64,000 nucleotides of DNA from Lepidostoma basale (lineage: Eukaryota > Arthropoda > Insecta > Trichoptera > Lepidostomatidae), in contig JAHDVF020001227.1 of NCBI GenBank assembly GCA_022606425.2, forward strand, positions 1-64,000, read 5' to 3'. A program made the position numbers and the translations under genes. This document shows positions 49,045-60,100 of the stretch, piece by piece (positions within the stretch are counted from its first letter, which is position 1; every line of letters begins with the position of its first letter). The notes below the pieces were generated by a model, which worked only from the letters and a program-made list of their open reading frames with translations, made no database searches and was not told where the DNA came from.

Positions 49045-51415
49045 TATAAAAAAATATGATAACTTAATATTTATAAATTTTTGATAAACTTAAGGCGTTA
49101 ACGTAATGACATTTTTTTACCGATGAAACCACTGTTATTTCCACTTTTTAATGTTTTGGATCTTCACCATCGAGAGAACCATATAAACTATATAAAAAGA
49201 TAAAAAATTGTAATATTTATGAATCAAACTGATATTTAATAAACCTTCAAATGTTTTAATCTAACATATTTTAATACATTGTTTTCGGGGGTCACTCTAA
49301 CACGTTTTTGCAAAACTATCGATATAGGTAAGAAAAAATAATTTAAAATATAAGCGATAGTTCAAAAGTTACAGCTATTTTACACAAAATTTAAAAAAGA
49401 GCCCTCTTTACGGCACGGATGGCAATAAAAAAAAAACGCCTTCAAATCATGTGTTAACGTCTTCGTCATTATAATATAATGTTTATATCTTTAGTGGAAA
49501 TAAACTCAAACTAACAGAACGTTTTGATTCATCAAAAATGAAAATGGACATAAAAATATGCATAAGACATCTTCAGAAGTTTTTTTTTAATAAGTTGGAT
49601 GAGAAAGATTACAATATTTACGAATCACCATCAGCCGGTGTAGTATTGAAGTCGCGATTCTTTTACTGCGACAACATTTTCAGTCTTTTCGGGCAAATGG
49701 CACCTCGAGATAAGAACCTCCTCCGTCTTCCGAAAACAATTTCCCAATGTTCACGCCTTACTCGCTTATTATTTATTATATATGGCAGTGGTTAATTTTA
49801 TTTAGAAGCCTAATGATAGCTAACTGCCAGTGAAATCACTATCCCTGCAAATTAATATTTTATTTTAACGCCAACTGCAAAAGTTTGGTCTTACTCCATC
49901 CTTTTGAGGTTTTGTCGTATTTTGCCACTCATTATTAAAAGCAGTGAAATCGTGGGATGTTAATAATAAATTTAAAACTAATTGTCTTCATATTAAATGT
50001 CTTCGGAAACAATTATCGAGTAATGCAACTTTACAATTAATTTGATTGCCCGATAGTATTTAAAAAAAAAAAATACAATATGCGCGCTTGTGTATAGCAC
50101 GCACAAACAAATAGCCACACGAGACTCGGAATTATTTAAAAAATTCACAATCACTGAAGTACACTTTTTTTTAAAGGTCTTTTGCACAAGTGATCGTCAA
50201 TCTTACGTTCCCGTAGTTCGGAATCTTTAAATAAACCGGAGTCTATGGCCAATTTACAAAAATTATTTTACGATTATAACATATCAAATATTTCTAGAAA
50301 CTTACTTTAGATAATTAAAATAATTACATTAGTTTATATATATTGCAGCTTATTTCAAACTAAGTATTAACACACAAACGTACCAAGTATAACGTGTTGA
50401 AAATAATTTAAAAACGACTACCAACTATTACGATAACAACATTCGTTTAATTTATTATATATATATTTGGAACAATTTTATTATTATGATAAAATATTTT
50501 GGAGTATAATTCATTTAGTTTAGGCAATGTTGTGATGGGCACTCTGAGAGAGACGCAATTCTGGAATCTTCACAGGGTTATAGACACGACGGATTCCGCT
50601 TAATTCGTTGCCTACGGAAAGTGGTATTAATACCCTTTTACTTGTCTGATGATGGCCTGAGGGAAAGGTATAAATACATCTTTCAAGGACTCTGCGTAAA
50701 CTGTTCTATTCTTTCAAGGTCTATTTTAACACAATTTTAGTGATATTTTAAAGTGTACATAAAATTAAATGTTATAATTGTATTTCAAGCTATGCATATT
50801 AATAAATGCAGACAATGTGTTAACAAACACTTCGGGATTATAGTATTCCATCACCTTTACAATCTGCTTCAATGAAGCCGATATCTTCATTGAGCGGTGT
50901 CCAGATTAAGAGAAATCCGTTGTATATATCTATTTGATTTTATGCCAACACCCCGATTCTTCAAGTCTCATCATTGCTGTTTTAAAATCTCCAATATACA
51001 GACAATTCAGTCATTAAGAAACAATCAAATAGTATATTTATTTTGCACTTCAAGACACTGAATTACTTTTCTAACAATTTGATGCATAGGAATATTTTTT
51101 ATATACTACTAAATACGGTTAGTTAGGACCTCACGCATTAACATTATTTATTGAAAAAATATATTTTGCCAAAATCCGATGTAGCGAGAAAAGCTGAATC
51201 CGATGGACTCGGCCGAGATAAAGCTAAATTAATGGCACGGCTTACAAATTTGACGGTGGTCATAAAAATGGGGCTGCTGACTGCACTTTTTTTACACCAT
51301 GCGTACAAAACTACAGTGGTAAGTTTTTGCATCGCTTTTGGCCAAAAATCCATGCCACCTGCATTTCAAAGGAGCTGACAAAATATAAAAATAGATTTGT
51401 TTTAATTTTGATTAA
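49045..51415. other. 2.4 kb without recognised genes or repeats
   Basis: AT-rich. Open frames at 49538-49795 and 51151-51378 have no recognisable family. A weak similarity links 50577-50710 to 56180-56235. Confidence 0.4.
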
Positions 51416-51418
51416 TTT

Positions 51419-51602
51419 TTTTTATAGAAAAGACTAATACCAAAGATTTCAATCAATGATATTAGAATTTATTTTACAATCTTCAATATGAGCAGAAAAT
51501 AGCTCATTATTATGAAGAAGGAATCTGGTCATGTCCAGGCTCGAACCCAAGTCCTCTAGATCAGAAGCCCAGCGTTCTATCCCCTAGACCACCACCCCTA
51601 AT
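51419..51602 (-). mobile_element. tRNA-derived SINE family 2, with tRNA-like head
   Basis: On the - strand the head reads ggtggtctaggggatagaac, then an anticodon-like loop and B box GGTTCGAGCC, then the body gacatgaccagattccttct. The T arm does not pair well, so it is a SINE and not a tRNA gene. Confidence 0.75.
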
Positions 51603-51650
51603 TAAAAGATTTATTTTACAGACTGTTTATAAATTAAATAATACATTTAA

Positions 51651-52262
51651 CCCTTTCCGATCCTATGTCGAATGACATTCGACATCGACTATATTCCAGT
51701 GAGTCCTATGTCGAATGTCATTCGACATTTTTCTTCTACATCAGTTTAGTGTCAAAATTAGTATCGTATTTAGTATAGCGGTACACTGGGACGAGGATTC
51801 AATGGTTTTTATGAACATTGTAATGTGTAACTTTCTACCTGAGAACGCTACAAAAGTTTTGTTTTAGGGGCTGGCTCGGTGCATTTCACTCGGATGCCCG
51901 GCCGCCGGCATCAGTTACACTCGACCCGTGCGCGTACAAACAACTTGATAATTATTATTACCGATTCTTACTATTATTCTAAAAATTCAAACCCCCCAAA
52001 ATGCATAGAATTCCATAAAAACGCGTTGACAACGAGTTTGAAAGTAGTAATGAAGAATATATGAAGGAATTGAACAGTGAATTCAAACTATTTGTGTATA
52101 AAATGTAATAATTAGAGCATTATTCCATACATTCAAAATAAATAAAAATTGTAAACATAAATACAGTTTTATTAAAAAAAACTTGGATGTATTTTTTACC
52201 GTAATTCTGTAAATCTATTGTGGACCTGACGAAACGTTTTTTTTTTTGTGGACCGGAAAGGG
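51651..52262. mobile_element. piggyBac-like non-autonomous element (612 bp)
   Basis: Starts CCCTTTCCGATCC and ends GGACCGGAAAGGG, flanked by TTAA on both sides (51647-51650, 52263-52266). It contains two gtcgaatg(a/t)cattcgaca palindromes near the left end. No transposase domain. Confidence 0.85.
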
Positions 52263-52694
52263 TTAACATTTTAATTACTTTCTCTAAAATCACTGCTATT
52301 TTGTCATAGTAATTCCAAAAGTGCTGGCAACCGGGTTAATAAAACATATAGATATGCATCTTTGCCAAATAAATAACAATAGTAAATACACATTTGTTTG
52401 TTTGTCACTTCAGAAAATGGTCTTGGAACAGTGGAGATTATAAATACACAATGATGACATCCTACCAGCTCTCTCAGAGGGAAGCGTATAATCAGCCAGC
52501 ACCAGATACGCGAAGATCCACCCGTGCGGGAAAGCGAAAATGACTGGTAAAATAACTACAAATCTCTAGGTCAATGCCCTGGACAAGACAAAATACACGA
52601 ACTGCAGAAAGGGTATCAATATCCGTTCACTCACACTGATAGGCTCTGTGAAATGCCGGGGGTTGGGTATTTTAACCGATATTATTTTATTTTT

Positions 52695-52968
52695 GAAATA
52701 TGGAATGAACGGATGAGAGAAGAATGGTTAAAAAGTTGTATACAAGCAGTGTAAATGGAAAAAGAAGCCGAGGACGACCAAGGAAGACGTGGCACGACCA
52801 AATGAATCAATTACTAAAAGGCCACATTCAATTTTAGAAAAATCGACGAACTTGTATTTCACGTTATATGAATGTAGAGAAAGCTCAAGAAGTATGTCAG
52901 AATAGAGCGGTGTGGCAGTCCATTTTCTCTTATAACCTCTCCGGAGAAATAGTGTGAACGTTAATTAG
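52695..52968 (+). pseudogene. Non-LTR retrotransposon tail, (GTTA)-tail family, decayed
   Basis: gaatggttaaaaagttgtatac, then the [16 protein letters not shown] block and a mutated 3' end (gtgaacgttaattagttgtt). Confidence 0.75.
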
Positions 52969-52979
52969 TTGTTATTATT

Positions 52980-53195
52980 TTATTGAATAGCTCTTTACAT
53001 CATTACAGCGCGAGTCAAAACGATGTAAAGGGTATCGCTATTATTTCGGTTCTCATGACATAGGTAGCTAATCTATCGCCATTTTTAGTGTTACGTGTAT
53101 TCTACACACCAAAGACAGTGTAATAATCACCGGGAATCAAACCGGGGATCTTCGGTGAGGCAGTCATAGCATCACCGAGAGAAATAAATACAAAT
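52980..53195 (-). mobile_element. tRNA-derived SINE family 1
   Basis: Inverted copy with B box seen as ggaatcaaaccggg and the full 3' region. The end of the head is fused to the next GC-richer segment. Confidence 0.8.
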
Positions 53196-53212
53196 CAACA
53201 AACCATCACTAT

Positions 53213-53629
53213 TGTGGATTTTTTATCAACCTGTCGATAAAGGATAGATCACTTTCCGCACGGAGCGAATCAGGCGCACGCGGTCTTATTGCCGAATCAA
53301 ATCAGAGGGCGATATTCAGTCAAACGTCCCGTCGGCCAACTAGTCACTAGGTCTGCCTAGTCAGAGTCTAGGGCCCTCACGTTACAAGGCACGAGCGCTT
53401 TGCTTAGTCAAAGGAAACATTCTCACCGACATCTCGGGCAGCTCTCGTCTCCCGGAAGTTCAGCATTCATCGATCCGATAAATAAATACAAACTTTATTT
53501 AAACCGCGACGCTAACCCTTCAACATTAAATGTACAGATTCATAAATCCCTTCATGGAAGTTCATCTTAAATAATAATTAAATAAAATACTGTTTTTAAT
53601 AACTACATCCACTTTTGCCTTTATTTCAA
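53213..53629 (+). mobile_element. Possible solitary LTR (gypsy/BEL type)
   Basis: A GC-richer block that starts TGTGG and ends TTTCA, followed by ACGGTGACCGGC, which resembles a primer-binding-site start. No second LTR, target duplication or coding region is seen, so this is tentative. Confidence 0.35.
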
Positions 53630-53699
53630 CGGTGACCGGCTTCAAAAGACTCTCATGATACTATTGAGAGTCTGTTGATGCCTATATGAACAAAAAAAA

Positions 53700-54180
53700 A
53701 AAAAAAAAAAAGTAGATATTAAAAAACATATTGTTTTATTTCATTACTATTTATAATATTTAATTTTACAGATTCTTTTCATCCACTGGACTTTAATTTT
53801 TTAACTAATCAATACAAATGAATAAACATTTAAAAAATAAATGTTTTTTGGGATATTGGGTATATCTGGGTAACTTGTCTTTCTCGGAAGACGTTTCGGA
53901 GATCGTTGCAGTCTTCATCATAACTACCTTGAAGTTTGAGAATGAAATAATCTCCAAAACGTCAGTCGAAAAAGAACAAGATCTCAAAAAACATATTTCT
54001 TCTAACTGCTAAAATAAAATAAATAAAAAAACAGATATTATAAATATCAGATAAAACAAAAAATTGAGCATTTCTCATACTCGGGATAAAATTATCAAAT
54101 TTTAACTGAATATCAATTTCCCTGTTTCATAGGATTATCAAAATCAAGAAATTAGTACAAAAATTAAAGAAAAAAATTAT
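53700..54180. other. AT-rich sequence with a degenerate hammerhead-like foldback
   Basis: gacgtttcggagatcgttgc with ttcatcat (53890-53925) has the same layout as the other hammerhead-like motifs, but the first box reads ATGATGA. Confidence 0.4.
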
Positions 54181-54184
54181 ACTC

Positions 54185-54600
54185 TTAAACATAAAAAGAC
54201 ACTGAGAGATCGTGTGAAGAACACCAAAATAAGATAGATATGTGAGGTTGGGGATATAAGATGGGGCAGACAGCGAAAAGGGGACTGGTCATGTTCAAAG
54301 AATGGACACCACCAGACTCCCCTATATTGCACTACATAATCAGCCTCATGGGATTCGTTCTCGTGGAAGACCTCCTAAAAGATGGAAGGACAGCTGGGAG
54401 TCTACCTCACAGGAGGAGTAACACTCTGGAGAACAGACCACATAGGTCTACAACAAGGAAGAACATAAAATGTCTGGCACATGAGTCGGAAAAATTGGCG
54501 TGCGTGCATGACACGATGTATGAATGTTGAGGAAGCAAGATAAGTATATCTGGAATGAACAGTGTGGCAGTCTATAATTTCCGTATGATGGTTAATCAGT
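54185..54600 (+). pseudogene. Two non-LTR fragments: (GAA)n type then (GTTA)-tail type
   Basis: 54185-54475 matches 32620-32905. 54480-54600 matches the [15 protein letters not shown] end of the (GTTA)-tail LINE and stops in gatggttaatcag. Confidence 0.7.
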
Positions 54601-54609
54601 TACTTTACT

Positions 54610-55150
54610 ATTTTAATATGAGACAATAAATTAGGCCAAGATAGCTCAAATAAAAATAAATAGGATCATCTTTAAAAACAAGTTATTTTTATGACTCGAA
54701 TATATTTAAATGTTGAAGGATTTTCACCGGGTTTACAACAGTCGAAAACATACACCCTCAACAGGAATACTGTTGGACTTCTAAAACTAAACAGTTGCAT
54801 GTATAAATGGTACAGTACAAATATAGCCATGTTGTCTTATACATATCTACAGGTACAAGCATATATTGCGGTCAGAGGTATCAGAATCTTATCAATTCAA
54901 ATATTAACTATTCCGTTTGGGTGAAGTCTTTGACGGCCTGACGTGAGAAAATTTTTCAAAATACTCTTTTTGAAAAATTGTTCCGATGTCCATTCATCAA
55001 AGAATCAACAAATCAGATAGCTCATATTTTAAGATTATAAACAATCCTAAAACAATAGCTACCATCCTCAAACTATTCTAATATAATATATTATTTTTCT
55101 ATTAGAAATGGAAGGCTCACCTGTGGACTGAATCAACCAATTCTTAAATA
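54610..55150. other. No supported gene
   Basis: AT-rich. The 77-codon frame at 54691-54924 is unrecognised. Confidence 0.4.
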
Positions 55151-55154
55151 TGTT

Positions 55155-55450
55155 TTTAACTATCAAAATTTATAACACTGTTATATCACAATTTTTATTA
55201 CTCACGTTTTGAGTGTCGCGACAGCTGTTTTGCCAACCGATGTTGCCATCATGCCAACCAACAGTTTGTAACACATGATGATGCCAAACAACAGTTGTTT
55301 GTAACACCCGATGATGCCAACATCGGTTGGCGAAACAGCTGTCATGACATTCAAAAAGTGTATAATAAAAATTGTGATATAAGTGTTATAATTTTTGACA
55401 GTTAATAATGTTGAAGTATCATAGTGTTTCAACCAAAACAATGGACTATT
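55155..55450. repeat. Foldback family B, compound copy with cores on both strands
   Basis: - strand core remnant at 55215-55260 and + strand core at 55308-55350 (cccgatgatgccaac, then gttggcgaaacagctgtcatg). The first box of the + core is CCGATGA, one base from consensus. The family B end caaaacaatggactattta is present. Confidence 0.7.
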
Positions 55451-55514
55451 TAAATATGTTTTTTTATTTAATTATGAGCCATTTTATAAAGTGTTTAGGA
55501 ACTCTAATTCTTTA

Positions 55515-55745
55515 TTTATTGTTTATTGAACAATGATGTAAAACTCTATATTAAATAATTTATATAAATGAAAACGTCTGCCTTTTAGGATTTTTATTAA
55601 GTTTTATATGGAGTGACATGTTTCGCCCTTCTAAGGCATTATCAAATATCAACATTTGATAATGCCTTAGAAGGGCGAAACATGCCATTCCATATAAAAC
55701 TTAATAAAATCCTAGAAAACAGACGTTTTCATTTATATTAACTCT
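55515..55745. repeat. Foldback family A palindrome, best-preserved small copy
   Basis: Arms of about 110 bases join at atcaaatatcaacatttgat. Each arm has ccttagaagggcgaaacatg or its complement. Confidence 0.8.
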
Positions 55746-55749
55746 AGTT

Positions 55750-56235
55750 TTTTCTTGGGATTGAGTACTCCCCATAATTGGGATTTCAGAACGGGCTTGC
55801 GTATTAGCCACAAGTGCATATAAAGGTACAAGAAACTAGAAAATAAAATGTTCAATTCAATCCCTACATACAGGACCTTTATAAAAATGCAGTTCCACTT
55901 TTAAACCTTAAGAACCAATTGAAATGAATTCAAAATTAGAACTCTGACATAGTCGGGCATTCAGCTACAAGTTCTTATTTAGGATCTGAAACCAAGGGTC
56001 AAAACACAGTCAGTAGAGGTCTTCCACAAATAATCATGTGGTTTACAGTGGAGACACGTGGAACTTAAAACAGGTTTCTAAAATTCACTCAATAAAATTT
56101 AAATAAAAACAGTTTCCTTTAAAACGCGGCCACTTACATATCTCTAATTTAAAATATCTGCACTTTGTATTAACTCATTGTCTGCGTGAAGGCTGGCATG
56201 AAGGGTATAGATACCTCTTTAAAATAAACTGTTGG
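55750..56235. other. No supported gene
   Basis: AT-rich sequence without recognised repeats. Confidence 0.4.
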
Positions 56236-56239
56236 AAGT

Positions 56240-56520
56240 GTTGAGTGTATCTCAATAGAGACGAAGATGTAATTTTTTTTTTTTTAAAACAATATGGTGG
56301 TCTAGGCGTTTACAAGACTTATGACCTGTCATTGGTTGGGTTAAGCGATCGCTTTATGTTAAAAAAACATCCCCATTCCGCCCTTCTTACGACCACCATG
56401 TCTAACAATTTTTTTTGGAAGTTGTATAAAGGCTATGTTGGACAACACTCCACATTTTTTAGTTCAATCTACACTAGCGCCATGTATTAAGATCAGGTGT
56501 AAGCATTAAGCAGAAATCTC
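56240..56520 (-). repeat. Repeat R, inverted copy
   Basis: From gtatctcaatagagacgaag to ctacactagcgccatgtatt. Confidence 0.75.
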
Positions 56521-56736
56521 GCACTATGGGCAGACGATTTGTTCAAATAAGTTAAAACAAATTTGCAGATATTTGTCTCTTATCGTATATGTAAAATTCT
56601 TAAAACGCATTATACCAATTTGTCGATTTATATATTTTTTTAAATGAAATGCGTCAAATTACAATCGAAGTGACCTATGTCTTAAAACTTATATTTGGGC
56701 ATTCCCGGTTGAAACCATTACTCTATATCGTAAAAA

Positions 56737-56742
56737 TTTATT
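56737..56742 (-). terminator. Candidate poly(A) signal of PR-Set7
   Basis: AATAAA on the - strand about 167 bases after the stop codon. It is the first such hexamer downstream and lies at a plausible distance for an insect 3' UTR. Confidence 0.5.
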
Positions 56743-56908
56743 GCATCCACTAGCATTATTACCAAAAACGTTTTAGGCATCAACTGGTAAAATTTCAATA
56801 CCAAGACATCACGTCGAATCACAATAATGAAGCGACTTGACACTTGGGAAATCAGCTGTGACCCGGTGCGGTCGAACCGAGACATACGAGGCATCATGCG
56901 TTGGCAGG

Positions 56909-57119
56909 TCAGAGCGCGAGCCAAGGGTGGTGCTGCAGCGCCTCCCGGGAGCGGTCCCCGTAGTCGTAGCTGACCTCCTCTCCGGGCGCGATGTCCTGCC
57001 CGGCGAGCAGGACGAGGTGCGGCCGCGCGTCCAGGGACACCGCCTTGGTGACCAGGTTACCCCCGCGGGAGTGGTTCACCAGACGGCCCAGGCGTCCGGA
57101 CTCCGCTGTGGCATCGATG
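56909..57119 (-). CDS. KMT5A: PR-Set7 SET-domain exon B and stop
   Basis: It completes Cys, then IDAT, LGRLVNHS, VLLAGQDIAPGEE, DYGDRS and HPWLAL before TGA at 56911-56909. The exon is markedly GC-rich against AT-rich flanks. Confidence 0.97.
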
Positions 57120-60100
57120 CTGAGAAAGATAATTTTATTTATTACAACGCAGAAAATAATAAAGTCCGTTATTGTTTTGGCCGAAACACAAGTATGCTTC
57201 AACATTATTAACTTCTAAAATTTGAAACACTTGTGATATCACAATTTTTATTATGTGTCGCGACAGCTGTTTCGCCAACAGATATTGGCATCAGTAAGTT
57301 TTACAAACAACTAAAGAAACAAATTGAAAGACTTACTATTTATAACAAAATAGGTTTGTGCTATTTGGTGTTGAAATTATAATAAGATTTCAATCTAGTA
57401 TTTGGTAATTCAGCGTACATTCCGATACAATAATCTAAATGTGACACTACAATATAATTTATGACGGCATCTTCTTCATCATCACTTCATCAATAATAAT
57501 AATATGCTTACTTCTAAAGCGCCGTTTTTGTGATGTAATCACCTCAAGGGCGCATTAAGACGTGTTTTAAATCTAAATGTGAACGCTGCATCTGATATTC
57601 GCGATCGGTTAGAAAGTATAATAGAACAAAATATACAAGTTTTAAATTGGAAATGAAATATGAGAAAGATAGGTTTTCAGCTTAGATCTGAAATTTGCCG
57701 GATCATTTATGCATCTAAGGTATGAAGGGAGATTGTTCCAAGCTGATGGGCCGGCTACCCCAAAGGCTCAATCCCCGAAATTTGTACTAGGGCAATGTTT
57801 CAGCTCAACCAATCTACCTATTGCAGAGGAGTTCGCCGAGCGAAATTTGGATTTTTCCTTGGACTTTGGCTGTCCGTTTGATAAACATCTCCATATATGT
57901 TTTAGCTGTCCTAGTTGGAAGAATCCATATTTAACAATCCTCGATATATACAAATACACTCCACAGGCCACGTCAGAATGATCAGAGCGTACCCTGACAC
58001 AACAGATAGAAGTACAGGTAAACATGACACGCCACAATAGCATGTTTCTGCCTTGAGCCATTGAGATTTTGAAAAAGTTCAGGTGTTTTCAAAATTTCAG
58101 TAAAAAAAAAAAGAGTACTCAAATGTAGAATCTGAATGTATTCCACTCACCAATACTGCTGGTTGTTGTGCCTGAAGTAGTACATGTAGCAGCCCTTGCC
58201 GGCGTCCTGGGCGTAGCCCGCCTCGCGTGCCCGCGCCTCCTCCATGCCCACCAGCTCGCCCGCGTACTCCACCACAAACTCCCCGCGCCGGAAGTGGCGA
58301 GCCGCAATCACACCGCGCCCCTTACCCTCGAAGGTCGCCACCTGAGAAGAGGGCAAAATCATTTGTTTATAACCTAGAAACTGGAATGCATAGATAATGG
58401 TGTTAAACATAAAAGCAAACAACTGTGCAAAATGACTGAATTATATTGTAGTTCAAACTAGAGATGGGCCAAATGAATCACTTAAGGGATCTGAGCTGAA
58501 CGGTTCCGATCAGCAAAGTGAGCTGACTCTTTTTAATAATTCATGGTTCACCATTTTGAGTCAGAAAAAATGAATTTCTGAAACGAGCTAAAAAAAAAAA
58601 GGTCGCCCAACGATTTCCATCTTCCAATTTTAATTTTGCAGCTTTGCAGAAAATCAGCGGCGACCTTTTTTTTAGCCCATTTCAGAAATTCATTTTTTAC
58701 AAACGACTCAAAATGGTGAACCATAAATAATTAAAAAGAGTCAGCTCACTTTGCTGATTGGAACCATTCAGCTCAGATCCCTTAAAGAGCTCACTAAAAA
58801 GAGTCGACTCTTTTGCAATAATTTACGATTCACCCAGCGGATCATTGAGCTGCTGCTCTTTTTTTATGAATCATCGCTCGCTCGCTCACCAAAGTGAGTA
58901 GACTCTTTGAGTTAACTCGTGAGCGGATCACACATCCCTAGTTCAAACTTTATCCTAAATATACCATATTTTTTTCTTTCTTGGAATGATGTAATTTTCG
59001 TGATAATTAAATATATTTTTCTTGTCTCATAAAAAATGTCATATCCCTAATTCTAATTCACCTCGAGTCCCTCTTCCCTCTCCTCCCGTATGGCTACTTC
59101 CAATTGTCGCTGCTTCTCCAACAGGACTTCCTTCTTGGTTCTCCGCACGCTCCGGCGTACAGGGAAGTACTCTGTCAGCTTGTGTGTGCCCCCGCCCGCC
59201 ACCTCCCGCGCTCCCTTCCCCCGCACCACCACAGCCTCCTTGGCCTCCTCCTCCGGAGGGCCCGAGTCTGACCATGTGTCTCCCGGCTCCTGCTTCACCA
59301 CCAATCTGGAATAACAAACACTCGATAAGACAAGAAATTGATGTGAATGCAACTCAAATCAAATACAATCAAAACATCACTTCAATCTGCATTGAAGGTG
59401 TTAAAAGAAAAGTCCCACATAACAAAACATCTCAAAGAACTTCATTAGCTTAAAAATTCTCAACTCTGTTAAAGAATATTTTCAATTTCATTATTCAATT
59501 GTTACAGTTTTTGTTAAAAATATATCAAGTTGACAAGTTGAATATTATAATACATTTTATTTAATATCTTGCGAATTTTTAAAGCTATACATTTAGAAGC
59601 CAAGAATATTTCGAAAGACGTAAAAAAATATATATGTATTTATTTAAATATGCATTGTTTTGAATCAATAAAAGAAACAATAAACAAATGTAATAACTAT
59701 TGAATATTTGCAATTTGAAAATGTCCGAAACGCACTCTGTAAAAGTCAAAACATTATTAAAACTATTTTTGGAGACTGGTGGTGTCCATTCGTTTCAGCC
59801 TCACAGGACTCGTCCTCCTAGAAGACCTCCTAAAATGTGGAAGGACAGCTCCACCTCACAGGAGGGGCGACCATCTGGAGAACAGACCACATAGGTCTAT
59901 AGAAAGAAGAACATATTTACCGATAGTTTGTTTTGTATGCGGCCCTCATAAAAGGACAACACAAAGGCAACTTTGAGATGATTTACTTATATAATAAAAC
60001 ACTACTCAAAGTTAAATTATTCTAATATTATACAGACACGCGTGTGAATTGACCATGAGAAACCACTGTTGGTTATGTCAGTTGAAATAAAACATTGCAA

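Noticed and set aside
50640..50690. CTGATGA followed by GAAA near 50650 as a further hammerhead
   Set aside because: The intervening sequence forms no adequate stem II and there is no stem III or cleavage triplet.
51525..51602. Candidate tRNA-Arg gene, - strand
   Set aside because: The T arm is mispaired and the sequence continues into a repeated body, so it is a SINE head.
59039..59453. Proline-rich frames of 92-143 codons overlapping the PR-Set7 exon
   Set aside because: Shadows of the GC-rich PR-Set7 exon in other frames.
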